The notes: a model not told the origin generated them from the letters alone. A stretch of 33,930 bases of DNA from JANXQE01 sp035651635 (GCA_035651635.1 DASRFK010000122.1:1-33930), one strand, 5' to 3'; numbered from the stretch's first letter, positions 15,754 through 24,912 are shown. A program made the numbers and translations.

Positions 15754-16305
15754 GTGAGTGACGAAAACCAACCAGGCTGGTGCGAGGCGCTTTACCAGGA
15801 AAAGGCGGCGGAACTGATTGTTTATGGACGCGCCCTGGGCCTGAGTCATGGCGAGGCGGAGGACGTTTTGCAGGAAACGTTCATCGCCTTGCTGAAACTG
15901 GCGGAGCGCCCCAATCGACCCGAGCACTATTGCGTGCGCACCTTCCGCAACCGCGCACTCAATTACCGGCGCAGCCTCTGGCGCCGGCTGACCCGTGAGT
16001 GGGAATCGATTCGCTGGTTCGAACGGAGCCCCGATGAAAGTGCTGCGGAACGCCAAGCCATGCGCGCGTTGGCCGAACTGCCCCAAGACCAGCGCGAGGC
16101 AATCGTCCTCAAGATCTGGCACAGTCATACCTTTGAAGAAATCGGGACTCTGCTTGGAATTTCACCTAATACCGCCGCGGGCCGATATCGTTATGGCCTG
16201 CAAAAACTGAGAACCTCCCTTAAAGGAGATATGTATGAGCGAATTGAACGAACTGGAACTCCAATTGCGTTCCTGGGCGCTACGCCGCCCTTCGGCGAGA
16301 CTTAA
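15754..16305 (+). CDS. ECF-type RNA polymerase sigma factor
   Basis: 183 residues. Sigma region 2 covers about residues 10-75, with SHGEAEDVLQETFIALLKL (core binding and -10 recognition). Region 4 is at about 105-155, with ELPQDQREAIVLKIWHSHTFEEIGTLLGIS, a clear helix-turn-helix, followed by NTAAGRYRYGLQKLR. There is no region 3, as expected for the ECF group. It starts at a GTG without a good Shine-Dalgarno sequence, and no ATG is available. The last 24 codons lie over the beginning of the next gene, so sigma and partner are translationally coupled. It probably drives an envelope-related regulon and perhaps its own operon; its target promoter cannot be told. Confidence 0.9.
   Translation: MSDENQPGWCEALYQEKAAELIVYGRALGLSHGEAEDVLQETFIALLKLAERPNRPEHYCVRTFRNRALNYRRSLWRRLTREWESIRWFERSPDESAAERQAMRALAELPQDQREAIVLKIWHSHTFEEIGTLLGISPNTAAGRYRYGLQKLRTSLKGDMYERIERTGTPIAFLGATPPFGET
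16224..16228 (+). promoter_or_regulatory. Strong ribosome binding site inside the sigma gene
   Basis: AGGAG lies 6 nt before the ATG at 16235 and fixes the start of the membrane partner, 71 nt before the sigma gene ends. Confidence 0.7.
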
Positions 16306-16621
16306 GCGGCGGTTGTTCCGCAAGCAGAGCGCGGCGCCGGACGCCGTCCCCACGTTCCGCCTCGGGTGGCTGCCGCCGGCCACCGCCGCGCTCCTGCTGT
16401 TGTGCGTGCTTTTCAACCAGCATAGCGGCCAGGCCATTCCTTCCGCGGGTTCCAATTCCATCGTCGCCATGGCCCTGAGCAACCAAAGCATCGCGCCCTG
16501 GCTCCCCGGCAGCTTTTCGCGCGAGCACAACGGGTTGCCGGCCGGAACTTTCGAGTGGACAAACGACAGCCGTTCCAGTTCAGGCATTGGTTCGCGTTCG
16601 ATTTCGGACGCAACGAACTAA
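16235..16621 (+). CDS. Small single-pass membrane protein, probable anti-sigma partner
   Basis: 128 residues. A cytosolic N-terminal part MSELNELELQLRSWALRRPSARLKRRLF precedes one membrane helix (about 46-62, rich in Ala/Leu) and an exported Ser-rich tail of about 65 residues. It overlaps the sigma gene by 71 nt and has a strong Shine-Dalgarno sequence, the normal arrangement for sigma/anti-sigma pairs. There is no zinc-finger HxxxCxxC and no recognisable anti-sigma fold; only about 45 residues are available to hold sigma. The 'RSW..RRPS..LKRRLF' block looks conserved in this phylum, but that is from memory. The role as anti-sigma is inferred from position and topology. Confidence 0.72.
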   Translation: MSELNELELQLRSWALRRPSARLKRRLFRKQSAAPDAVPTFRLGWLPPATAALLLLCVLFNQHSGQAIPSAGSNSIVAMALSNQSIAPWLPGSFSREHNGLPAGTFEWTNDSRSSSGIGSRSISDATN

Positions 16622-16624
16622 TGG

Positions 16625-19600
16625 ATGAACAATCTGTGCGCTCTTGAGGCGAAAACCACGACCTCTGCCGCACCGGCCCAAGGGGGATTCGGTGGTTCTG
16701 ACACACCGTCGCGCGGTCTGCTTCGCCCTGTAGATTGGCGGGCTTTTCTCATCACCTTTCTGTTCGTTTGGCTGGGTTATTGTCTCACTCTGGCGCCGGA
16801 AGTGACGCTTGAGGATTCGGGCGAATTAGCGACTGCTTCCTTTTACGCGGGAATTCCCCATCCCCCAGGCTATCCAGTCTGGACCATTTACACCTGGCTT
16901 TGGACGGTGTTGCTGCCGTTCAAAAATGTCGCGTGGAGAGTAGCGATGGGCGAAGCGACGAGCGGGGCCCTGGCCGCTGGACTGCTCGCCCTGTTGGTGT
17001 CGCGCGGCAGCAGCCTGCTCCTGGGAGGAATTGAAGCCCTGAAAGACCTGCCCCGGAGCGCGGAAAATGCGATCTGCGTGGTGTCCGGATTCGTTGCCGG
17101 AATGCTGCTCGGTTTTAACGGTTTCATGTGGAGTCAGTCGGTCATTGTGGAGGTCTATTCGTTCAGTGTGGCCTCCTTGATGCTGGTTCTGCTCTGCCTG
17201 CTGCGCTGGATCTATTCGCCCGGCCAATGGAAGTATCTTTGCCTGGCACTTTTCTTTCACGGCATCAGCTTTACCAACCACCAGACCCTGATCGTTGCCG
17301 CCATGGGGCTCGAAGTGGCCATCGCGGCGGTTAGCTATCGCATGGGGCGTTACCTGTTTTTGGGCAATTCTATCATCTATCTCGGTGGATTGATTCTCAA
17401 ACAGCAGCATATTCTGACCGCGCTCGACCAAAACGCGGCGATCTTTGTCATTTTCAACGTTGTGGGCATCGCGTCTATTGCCTGCTACTGCTGGTTCAGT
17501 TTTCTCTCCAAAGAGACCTTCCTCGAGTACGGCTTGGATGCCGCCCTGACGGTTTTTTTCATTTCACTCACTTTGGTTCCCGTGTTTGGCTGGTTGTTTG
17601 CAATCGCCGCGGCCGCTGCCCTGGTCCTGTTGGTAAAACTCGCTCTCGCCACCCGGAAATTTGGACTCGAATGGTTGGTGGTCATTGCGTGCGGCTGCTG
17701 TTGGATCGCAGGCGCGGCATTTTATTTTTACATGCCGCTGGCGGGCATGACCAATTCACCCATGGAATGGGGTTATCCCCGGACCGTCGACGGCTTCATT
17801 CATGCCTTCACCCGGGGCCAGTACGAAAAGACCAATCCCACCGATATTTTCCATGATCCCGGCCGGTTCATTACGCAGTTGGCTATGCTCGGCGACGGGA
17901 TCGTCGAGGAATTCAATTGGGTCTACGCGGTGCTGGCGCTGGTGCCATTTGCCTGTTTCTTCAAACTCCACCGCCGCGAACGCGCCTGGCTGGTGGGATT
18001 GACGGCAATTTATTTCTGCCTGGGAGTCCTGCTGTTGATTCTATTGAATCCGCCACCAGACCGCGCAGCCCAGCAGTTGGTCAGGGTATTTTTCACGGCC
18101 TCGCACACGGTGATCGCGTTATTGGTTGGGTACAGTCTGACGTTGATTGCCGCCTACGGCGTAAGTCATTACCGGGCCTTTCGATTTTGGGGTCTGGCCG
18201 GCGGTGCTGTGGCAATGGCCCTGGCGCTGTTCTCTTTCAGCGATCTCACCGCACGAACTTTTTTTGGTGAAACGGCCAGCGTTGGTCCCGGCCAACTCCT
18301 CGGCTTGACTTGGCGGGCATTCACCGATCCGAACCAATTCGGACTGCCAATCTTCGCCGGGCTGATCCTGATGGGCCTTACCATCAGTTTTGTCCTGGTC
18401 ACCTGGCGTTGCCGCGAGAAGGCGCCGCTGGCCCTGTTTCTGTCGATCTTCAGCCTGATGCCGCTCCACTCGATCCTGACGCATTGGGCGGATAACGAGC
18501 AACGCAATCACTGGTTTGGCTATTACTTCGGGCACGATATGTTTACGCCGCCCTTCACGAAATCGGATGGCCAGCCGCTCTATCCGGAGATGCCCCAAAA
18601 CGCCGTCCTGTTCGGCGGAACTGACCCCGGTCGTTTTTGTCCGACTTACATGATCTTCTGCGACAGTTTTATTCCCCATCGGTGCCAGCCTTCGGCCGAT
18701 CGGAAATTCGACCGTCGGGATGTGTATCTCATCACTCAAAATGCGCTCGCCGATGGCACTTATCTCGAGTACATCCGCGCCCAATACAACCGCAGCAAGC
18801 AAATCGACCCGCCGTTTTTCCAGGAACTCCTGCGTCCAGACCAAGAACGCTTGCAGAATATTCGAACCAACCTCGCGGCCAGAACGGTTGAACCATTGGA
18901 TCGATTGTTTGAGGGACTGGGAGCAAAAATTGAGAAGCGCCGCCGCACTTATACTTCCTGGTTCACTGGCCAGGATTTTCTGGACCTGCCTGCGATTCAG
19001 TCACGGCTCCGGCCAGGCCCCGGCCAGGACGCCGTCTCTGCTTATGTGTACCAGCATCTTGCCCCGGACAGCCGGGATCTCCTTGGGACAAAAGCCGACG
19101 CCGCACTGCGAATGAAGCTTGCCCGAGACTTGAACCTAATGCTGGAAAACGACGGACGCATTGCTCCCGGCGCGCCGCCAAGCGGCCAATCGAACATAAC
19201 CGAAGTGCTGTACACGCCTGCCCGTTTCAACCAGGTCCACTTATCCGAATACTTGCAGGATTTCATCCGCCAAAATCCACGGGACAACAGCCGCATCCGG
19301 CTGGACCGGCTTTTACTGGAGGCTGCTTATCCGCGTGAAATCGCGCGCAGCCCGGGCGCAATCTACCCGGACCGTGAGATTTATATCCCTACGCCGGAGG
19401 ATTCCAGCCGCTGCTTCAACCAGTACTCGTTCGAGGCGCAACGTCGATTTGAATTGAACCAGCTTAAACCCGGAGAAGATCTCACGCGCCAGGGAGATCG
19501 CCTCCAGATTTCCGGACCGGTGGCCGTAATGGGCATCAATGCTTTGATCGCAAAGGTCATTTTCGATCACAACCCGAAAAACGAATTTTTCATCGAGGAA

Positions 19601-20854
19601 AGCTTCCCGCTGGATTGGATGTATCCGTACCTCTCGCCGTACGGCATCATTATGAAGATCAACCGGGAGCCCGTGCACGAGTTGGACCAAGCCACGGTGA
19701 AAACGGAACATCAATTCTGGAGCCGATATTGTGGCCGGCTGATTGGCGATTGGATCCAGGACAACACTTCGATTCGAGAGATTGCCGATTGGAGCGAGCG
19801 TATTTACCTTCGCCGTAATTTCGCCGGCTTCGCCGGCGACCGCAGGTTCATCCGCGATGACCAGGCGCAAAAAAGCTTCTCCAAGCTGCGCAGCTCGATT
19901 GCCGGCTTGTACAATTGGCGGATTGCCGCCGCCAGACCCGGTACCCCGGAACGCCAAAGGATGATTCATGAGGCCGACTTCGCCTTCCGCCAGGCCTTCG
20001 CCCTTTGCCCGTACAGCCCTGAAGCTTTGTTCCGTTACGTCAACCTGCTCCTGAGCCCCGAGGTCAACCGTGTTGATGATGCGCTTCTGCTGGCTCGCAC
20101 GAGCCAAAAACTCGATCCCTTCAACAGCAGTATCGCCGACCTGATTGCGCGGATTAATGACTGGAAAGCCCAACGCGGCAACCTCAATCCCGCCAAACTG
20201 GAACAGGAACTCCAACGGCACCCGGCCGATTTTCAGTCGGCGCTCAACCTGGCGAGCGAGTATTTTCAGCTGGGCCAAACCGGAGCCGCGCTGCAGGCTC
20301 TCGACAGAATCTTAGGCGGCAGCAATGTGCCCACGGCATTGTTGCGGACTTTGTTGACCTTGTACACGGCCGTGACCAATGAACCGAAATTGCGGCAAAC
20401 CGCCGATGTCCTGAACTCCAAGCTGCAAAGCAATCCCGCCGACCTCGAAGCCGCGGTTGGAATTGCCGAAGCGGATCGCGCGTTGAACAATCCGCAGGGG
20501 GCGCTCCAGGCGCTGGATCACATTCTGACCAACCCGGCCGCTGATCCCGGGATCATTCTCCAGGCGGCTCAGCAATTGGTTGCTTTGTCCGATTATCCTC
20601 GGCTCGAAATTGCCCTGGATAAGCTGACTCACGTCGCGCCGAACTCCCCCGAGCCCTGGTACGACCTGGCGGCGCTCCGCGCCATCCTTGGAAAACCGGC
20701 AGAATCTTTGCAGGCGCTTCGCCAGGCGCTCCAGTTGAGCGATGCCCGGCTGGCCCGGGATCCGAAGGCTCGTAACCTGGCGCAGGAACTTCGCCGCGAT
20801 CCGCGGTTTAACTCGATCCGCTCCCTGCCTGAGTTCCAGCATTTGCTGAAGTAG
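16625..20854 (+). CDS. DUF2723 (TMEM260-like) membrane glycosyltransferase with C-terminal TPRs
   Basis: 1409 residues. The N-terminal 620 residues hold about a dozen membrane helices. The GT-C type signature EDSGE (63-67) and HPPGYP (79-84) lies in the first exported loop, as in DUF2723. The human family member TMEM260 is a protein O-mannosyltransferase, so transfer of a lipid-linked sugar to exported proteins is plausible. A soluble region follows, with RDVYLITQNALADGTYLEYIR and a second block up to about 1080. Residues 1090-1400 are tetratricopeptide-like helical repeats. It begins 3 nt after the anti-sigma-like gene, so the operon is sigma-partner-DUF2723. The 3' end overlaps the convergent oxidoreductase gene by 47 nt. 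The family is secure; the sugar and targets are unknown. Confidence 0.88.
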   Translation: MNNLCALEAKTTTSAAPAQGGFGGSDTPSRGLLRPVDWRAFLITFLFVWLGYCLTLAPEVTLEDSGELATASFYAGIPHPPGYPVWTIYTWLWTVLLPFKNVAWRVAMGEATSGALAAGLLALLVSRGSSLLLGGIEALKDLPRSAENAICVVSGFVAGMLLGFNGFMWSQSVIVEVYSFSVASLMLVLLCLLRWIYSPGQWKYLCLALFFHGISFTNHQTLIVAAMGLEVAIAAVSYRMGRYLFLGNSIIYLGGLILKQQHILTALDQNAAIFVIFNVVGIASIACYCWFSFLSKETFLEYGLDAALTVFFISLTLVPVFGWLFAIAAAAALVLLVKLALATRKFGLEWLVVIACGCCWIAGAAFYFYMPLAGMTNSPMEWGYPRTVDGFIHAFTRGQYEKTNPTDIFHDPGRFITQLAMLGDGIVEEFNWVYAVLALVPFACFFKLHRRERAWLVGLTAIYFCLGVLLLILLNPPPDRAAQQLVRVFFTASHTVIALLVGYSLTLIAAYGVSHYRAFRFWGLAGGAVAMALALFSFSDLTARTFFGETASVGPGQLLGLTWRAFTDPNQFGLPIFAGLILMGLTISFVLVTWRCREKAPLALFLSIFSLMPLHSILTHWADNEQRNHWFGYYFGHDMFTPPFTKSDGQPLYPEMPQNAVLFGGTDPGRFCPTYMIFCDSFIPHRCQPSADRKFDRRDVYLITQNALADGTYLEYIRAQYNRSKQIDPPFFQELLRPDQERLQNIRTNLAARTVEPLDRLFEGLGAKIEKRRRTYTSWFTGQDFLDLPAIQSRLRPGPGQDAVSAYVYQHLAPDSRDLLGTKADAALRMKLARDLNLMLENDGRIAPGAPPSGQSNITEVLYTPARFNQVHLSEYLQDFIRQNPRDNSRIRLDRLLLEAAYPREIARSPGAIYPDREIYIPTPEDSSRCFNQYSFEAQRRFELNQLKPGEDLTRQGDRLQISGPVAVMGINALIAKVIFDHNPKNEFFIEESFPLDWMYPYLSPYGIIMKINREPVHELDQATVKTEHQFWSRYCGRLIGDWIQDNTSIREIADWSERIYLRRNFAGFAGDRRFIRDDQAQKSFSKLRSSIAGLYNWRIAAARPGTPERQRMIHEADFAFRQAFALCPYSPEALFRYVNLLLSPEVNRVDDALLLARTSQKLDPFNSSIADLIARINDWKAQRGNLNPAKLEQELQRHPADFQSALNLASEYFQLGQTGAALQALDRILGGSNVPTALLRTLLTLYTAVTNEPKLRQTADVLNSKLQSNPADLEAAVGIAEADRALNNPQGALQALDHILTNPAADPGIILQAAQQLVALSDYPRLEIALDKLTHVAPNSPEPWYDLAALRAILGKPAESLQALRQALQLSDARLARDPKARNLAQELRRDPRFNSIRSLPEFQHLLK

Positions 20855-22355
20855 AATGCGCTGCCGGGGCCGACCTGGGGCCGCGCTTCAGTTGCTTAAG
20901 TTGGCCTGCTTCGGCGCTGCTGGCATACTCCTCGTCCAAGGGATAGCAGCCGCTGCTGAGTCCGTTGCGGGGCGCAGTCGTGCAGTCGCTGAAGGTTCGG
21001 CAAATGTGTTTTGCATCCAGTGCTCCGTTTGTGAGCGCATCGGTGAAGACTTCCGGATACGACAGGACCATGCGCCCAATTCCCACAATATCAATCCAGC
21101 CGGTCCGCACCGCGCTTTGTGCCACCTGCGGCAGAAACTCCTGCAGGTAACTATAGCCCGAACCCACTAGTACAAGACGCTGGCCTGATTGCGATTTGAG
21201 CCGCCGCGCCACACCCAATTGCCGCGCCACACCAACCAAAGGGTCCTCCGGCGGAAGATAACCGTCCGAGGGAGGATAGGCCGCGGGACGCTGCACGTGT
21301 GGGTTGTAGTACGGTGAACCGCCGCTCAGGTTAACGATTTTTACCCCAAGCTCGACGCAAAGTTTCAGGAACTTTAAAGGTTCCGTCAAATCAACCTCCA
21401 AGGGATTGCCAGCGTTGAGCCCGAACCCGTATTCATAGGGCAGGTTCCTCGAATAATCCTCGGGAACACCCGGTCCGGGCCGGCCGGGCGTTGACTGAGC
21501 CGGATCGGGTTTGAAAGGCACGGTATCAAATGCGCTCAGTCGCACGCCCACATCGATGGGGTTATTATCCGCCCGAATGCCGGCGATGATCTCGCGTAGT
21601 ATGCGCGTGCGGTTCTCGAACGACCCGCCATACTTCCCCGGTCGGTGCCAGGCACTGAGGAACTCATGCAAGAGGTACCCGTGACAGTGCTTGATATCGA
21701 CGAAATCCGCCCCGGCATTCCACGCTATTCTCGCCGCCCGAACGTAATCCGCGATGAGCCCCTCGATCTCGTTGTCGGTGAATACCTGACTGTCACTGGA
21801 CACGCCGAACCTGCCGTCCAGAAGCGGGTGGCGGTACGCGACGCGCGGTTCGAGCCGATGGTGGTCCACGGGTTTGCAAAAGCGGCCCGAGTGCGTGAGT
21901 TGAAAACCAATTACCGGGTCTGAATTGCTCCCGAACCGTTCGCGATGTGCCTGCAATAAGACGTCTATCAACTTCGCCAAATCGCCCTGGTTTTGCTGGT
22001 TAAGGACGAGTTGATTGGGATTCGCCCGACCGTCCGCACGCACCGCCATTGCTTCCCCGCCACAGATCAACTTGGCGCCGCTGGCCCCAAACCGGCGCCA
22101 CCGACGCATGACGCGATCGGTCACTCCGCCGGTCGTCGTGCCGTCCCAGCCTTCCATCGGTTGGATCGCATAGCGGTTAAGAATCGGTTTTCCATTGATG
22201 CGGACGTTTTCCAGCGGTTGCGCCAGCGGGGAACTTGCGCCGCGGACAATTTGATCGTCACAAGGAATCTCGACTCGAAGTGTTCGGAGATGGGCGCGGA
22301 AGGCCTCTGGGCTTTTGAACGAAGCAACGCGGCTTATTTGCGTTGGGGTGGACAT
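20808..22355 (-). CDS. NADH:flavin oxidoreductase of the old yellow enzyme family
   Basis: 515 residues forming a TIM barrel that binds FMN. Typical motifs: LNRYAIQPMEGWDG near residue 60-72, QLTHSGR (152-158), HCHGYL (223-228, substrate-binding His pair), YGGSFENRTR (242-251) and the phosphate-binding VGIGRMVLSYPE (424-435). Three Cys close the barrel (452, 458, 470 in CRTFSDC...GC), but there is no second FAD/NAD domain, so this is the short form. It would reduce activated C=C bonds using NAD(P)H; the physiological substrate is unknown. The last 25 residues are an Ala/Ser-rich tail of low complexity that lies partly over the 3' end of the DUF2723 gene on the other strand, so the C terminus may have been extended by loss of a stop. 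Confidence 0.92.
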   Translation of the reverse strand: MSTPTQISRVASFKSPEAFRAHLRTLRVEIPCDDQIVRGASSPLAQPLENVRINGKPILNRYAIQPMEGWDGTTTGGVTDRVMRRWRRFGASGAKLICGGEAMAVRADGRANPNQLVLNQQNQGDLAKLIDVLLQAHRERFGSNSDPVIGFQLTHSGRFCKPVDHHRLEPRVAYRHPLLDGRFGVSSDSQVFTDNEIEGLIADYVRAARIAWNAGADFVDIKHCHGYLLHEFLSAWHRPGKYGGSFENRTRILREIIAGIRADNNPIDVGVRLSAFDTVPFKPDPAQSTPGRPGPGVPEDYSRNLPYEYGFGLNAGNPLEVDLTEPLKFLKLCVELGVKIVNLSGGSPYYNPHVQRPAAYPPSDGYLPPEDPLVGVARQLGVARRLKSQSGQRLVLVGSGYSYLQEFLPQVAQSAVRTGWIDIVGIGRMVLSYPEVFTDALTNGALDAKHICRTFSDCTTAPRNGLSSGCYPLDEEYASSAEAGQLKQLKRGPRSAPAAHSTSANAGTQAGSGSS

Positions 22356-22479
22356 TCTCGGTCGGCTACGTGCGAATGATGGCGTTTCAAGGCCACTGTA
22401 GGAGGGCCAGACTGTGTTTCAAGTCATTTGAACAGACACTAGCGCAGGCTTCCAGTCGGGTTTCAGTCAGTTATTGAAA

Positions 22480-22510
22480 TTGACCCCGCGCGTATGGGGG
22501 TTAGTATAAC
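22480..22510 (+). promoter_or_regulatory. Possible promoter before the small membrane protein
   Basis: TTGACC (22480-22485) and TATAAC (22505-22510) with a 19-nt spacer, or TAGTAT (22502-22507) with a 16-nt spacer. The spacing is not ideal and the match is modest. Confidence 0.25.
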
Positions 22511-22580
22511 CTGAGTCTACGGGCGGTGCTATGGCGGGCAACACTAGCCCCCAGTTGTAAGCGATCAGCATTCACGCAGC

Positions 22581-22847
22581 ATGATTATCAGATCCGTTTT
22601 GGTCCTGGCCGATGTGGAACTCCCCGGAGTTCAGGGCTTGAATGCTCAGCCGCCGCCCGCGAGCCACGTGCAGCCGGCGTTGGTTGGCTTGGCCGTTTTG
22701 GCCTTGGCGATTGTCGGCTTCCTCGTTTACGATTTGTTTCGTCAAAAGCGCAACGAACGACTGGAGCGCGCAAAGCTTGAGCGTTTCCGAGAGAAACGCC
22801 TCCGCCAATCAGCGCCCGGCACTCCGAGTGGTGAGGTCAAGTCTTAG
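22581..22847 (+). CDS. Small single-pass membrane protein, hypothetical
   Basis: 88 residues. A polar/Pro-rich stretch (12-32) leads to a clear membrane helix (about 33-53, PALVGLAVLALAIVGFLVYDLF), then a strongly charged Arg/Lys/Glu helix (54-76, 'RQKRNERLERAKLERFREKRLRQ' type) suited to a cytosolic coiled coil. There is no ribosome binding site in front of the ATG, so the start may differ. The hydrophobic/charged layout is unlikely to arise by chance and the frame is cleaner than its shadows. I do not recognise the family. It lies between divergent and convergent neighbours and is probably monocistronic. Confidence 0.55.
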   Translation: MIIRSVLVLADVELPGVQGLNAQPPPASHVQPALVGLAVLALAIVGFLVYDLFRQKRNERLERAKLERFREKRLRQSAPGTPSGEVKS

Positions 22848-22901
22848 AGCGCGTTTTAAAACCTCGGTTTGAGGGTGGGCACTTGGGTTTGGAGAATCCC
22901 G

Positions 22902-22964
22902 GGTTTGGAGTCCCGCCTTTAGGCGGCCCGGCGCAAAAGGCGCCTAAGGCCGGGACTCCAAACC
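22902..22964. repeat. Palindromic repeat between convergent genes
   Basis: A 24-nt arm beginning GGTTTGGAGTCCCG (22902-22925) pairs with 22941-22964 at 22 of 24 positions around a 15-nt loop. Outer blocks GAGC...TTTTAAAA occur on both sides (from about 22847 and to about 22978), making a longer nested inverted repeat that fills the gap between two stops. It could serve as a bidirectional terminator. It is not the same sequence as the 138-nt element, but it has the same design: purine-rich outer blocks around a G+C palindrome. Confidence 0.75.
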
Positions 22965-22979
22965 GCATTTTAAAAGCTC

Positions 22980-24698
22980 TTAGCCCTGAGGCGGAATAAG
23001 CGGCGGAACGACCGGGAGCGCTAAAGCAACCCTTTGGCTCGAATACCGAGGGTTGATTATTTGCGCCGCCTCCGTTCGAAACTTCTCACGCAAGTTCTTT
23101 CGTGCCCAAAAAAAGAAGGCCGCGTCCTTGGCCACCGTTAGGGCGGCCGCCACACCGCCCATAACCAACGGGAAAATCAACACGGCACCATTCGAGGGCG
23201 CCCCGGCCCAGCCTGCGCGGAACAGCCCCGGAATCATCACACCCGCCGCGAGAATAATGGATAAAAAGTAGATCGCCAACGCTGGCAGCACCTGCACCAA
23301 GAGTAATGTTTTCAAAGCCGCCATGCTGCCATTGCTGGTAGTCAGGCCCATCCACATTCCCACCCAAACCAAGGCGATTAGATTAGCGGTCGTGCTCACG
23401 GCGGCGGCGGCGGCCAGAAGCCCTTCCGCGATCCAGGATGCGAACAGTGCTCCCCCACCGGTGGCCGACATTGCCGAGAAGGACGCCTGCTGTGACAAGA
23501 GCACACCGGCAGCCTGCACCAACACCAGCACGAGCACCGGTAAACTAAACGCGCGTAGAAAGGCGCTCCATTGACCCTGGACGATCTCGCCGCTGCGCAG
23601 AGGTGTCACTAAGAGCACTTCCAATAATCCGCTGCGCCGGGTTTCAATGAAAAAACGGCAGGCCTGGGAAGCTATCCACAAGTACAAGCCGACAACCACA
23701 ATCCAGCTCACCTGGCTCCAGACAATCCAGACCATGGAAGGCAACGTGAGCGCCAGCGTGCTGAAGGAGCACAGCACCAACCCCGCCAGCACCCAAGCGA
23801 CAACGGATTGCGACCTGCCCCGGAGAGCCAGCCACATGACTGGATTTGGATCCAGCAGCCTCCGGCGCTTGGACTGACCGGCCATTCCGGCGCCGTACCG
23901 GTACTGGTACGTCGAAAGGCCGCTCCAACCTCTATTGGAAATCGGGCGATCCTGCCAGGTGCGACGCACCAGGACCCCGGCCGATCCCAAGGCTAGCCAA
24001 GCCAGGGCATGGCTGACACACAGCGCCGGCCAAAAGCCGCTGCTCCCCCAGGCGGTGGCCGCCCAGAACGCATATGCCGGGCTGCTATAGCTGAGCTTCG
24101 GACGCAGGCTTGCCACTCGCATCAGAATTGGATCGACTACTGGTCCCAAGGCGCACACAAGCAGTAAAAGAACAAAGGTTCCGGCGAGCGCTCGCTGCGA
24201 ATCGCGCGATACCGCGGACACCAGCAGACCGATAGCCAAAGAGCAAAACAACGCGTTAAGAATCGCCAGCGAGCTGCGCCAGATCTGGCCGCCGGTCACA
24301 CCGCCCATCAGTAACGTCACGGCCAAAATCGGAAAGATCGCGATCAATGCGTAGCTGGCGCGCAACGATGTCGCCAATAGTTTGCCGCCGGCAACGTCTA
24401 CGCCGCGCAGATCCGTTAAAAATAGAAAACCGAGCGTCCCGTCCCGCTTTTCGCCGCTCAGGCAATCAGCGGTAAAGAAAAGGCCTGCTCCCAAGGCGGT
24501 CGCCAGGGCCAGCCACGTGAGCGTTCCAAAAAGGCCGCGGCCAAATTGAACCATCCCCAGTCCCATCACCGTGCTCATCGTCAGGAATCCCGAGCCAATG
24601 ACCAAGGCAATCAGGGCCGCCACAACTCGCAGCCATGCCGTGCTGCGCTTCCGTGCCGCCACGCGCAGCTCGCGTTCCAGGATCGGACGGAAGCTCAT
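22980..24698 (-). CDS. ABC-2 type transporter permease
   Basis: 572 residues from the ATG at 24698 (a TTG at 24713 would add five residues). The cytosolic start MSFRPILERELRVAARKRS is typical for ABC-2 permeases. Two sets of about six membrane helices follow, each with the ABC-2 middle motif: SGEKRDGTLGFLFLTDLRG after the second helix and ETRRSGLLEVLLVTPLRSGE in the second half. The protein is thus a fused pair of permease halves, or a double-length single chain. No ATPase gene is adjacent: upstream is a 400-nt gap and downstream a repeat and a convergent gene. The substrate is unknown; drug, polysaccharide or peptide export are all possible for the family. Confidence 0.85.
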   Translation of the reverse strand: MSFRPILERELRVAARKRSTAWLRVVAALIALVIGSGFLTMSTVMGLGMVQFGRGLFGTLTWLALATALGAGLFFTADCLSGEKRDGTLGFLFLTDLRGVDVAGGKLLATSLRASYALIAIFPILAVTLLMGGVTGGQIWRSSLAILNALFCSLAIGLLVSAVSRDSQRALAGTFVLLLLVCALGPVVDPILMRVASLRPKLSYSSPAYAFWAATAWGSSGFWPALCVSHALAWLALGSAGVLVRRTWQDRPISNRGWSGLSTYQYRYGAGMAGQSKRRRLLDPNPVMWLALRGRSQSVVAWVLAGLVLCSFSTLALTLPSMVWIVWSQVSWIVVVGLYLWIASQACRFFIETRRSGLLEVLLVTPLRSGEIVQGQWSAFLRAFSLPVLVLVLVQAAGVLLSQQASFSAMSATGGGALFASWIAEGLLAAAAAVSTTANLIALVWVGMWMGLTTSNGSMAALKTLLLVQVLPALAIYFLSIILAAGVMIPGLFRAGWAGAPSNGAVLIFPLVMGGVAAALTVAKDAAFFFWARKNLREKFRTEAAQIINPRYSSQRVALALPVVPPLIPPQG

Positions 24699-24835
24699 CC
24701 CCAAAGTTTGCAAACCTTAACGCGCTTGGCAATGCCACCCATCGCGGACCGAAAATGTTTCGACGGTGTTAGTACCGGAATGTGTTGGCAAAGAAATATC
24801 TTTTTAGGTTCGGATAGGTTCCGACAGGCGAGATT

Positions 24836-24880
24836 GAGGACGAGGACGAGGGAGACGAAGAGGAAGACGGCGGGGGGGGG
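24836..24880. repeat. GA-rich low-complexity tract ending in G9
   Basis: Imperfect GAGGAC/GAGGGA/GAAGAG units on the plus strand followed by a run of nine G. Such tracts are prone to slippage and could vary between strains or be mis-assembled. Confidence 0.7.
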
Positions 24881-24912
24881 TTGTGCCAACAAACGGTTGC
24901 CGGCATGGGTGA

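Noticed and set aside
19313..20278. 321-codon minus-strand frame inside the DUF2723 gene
   Set aside because: Complete antisense overlap with the well-supported soluble and TPR part; no recognisable motif.
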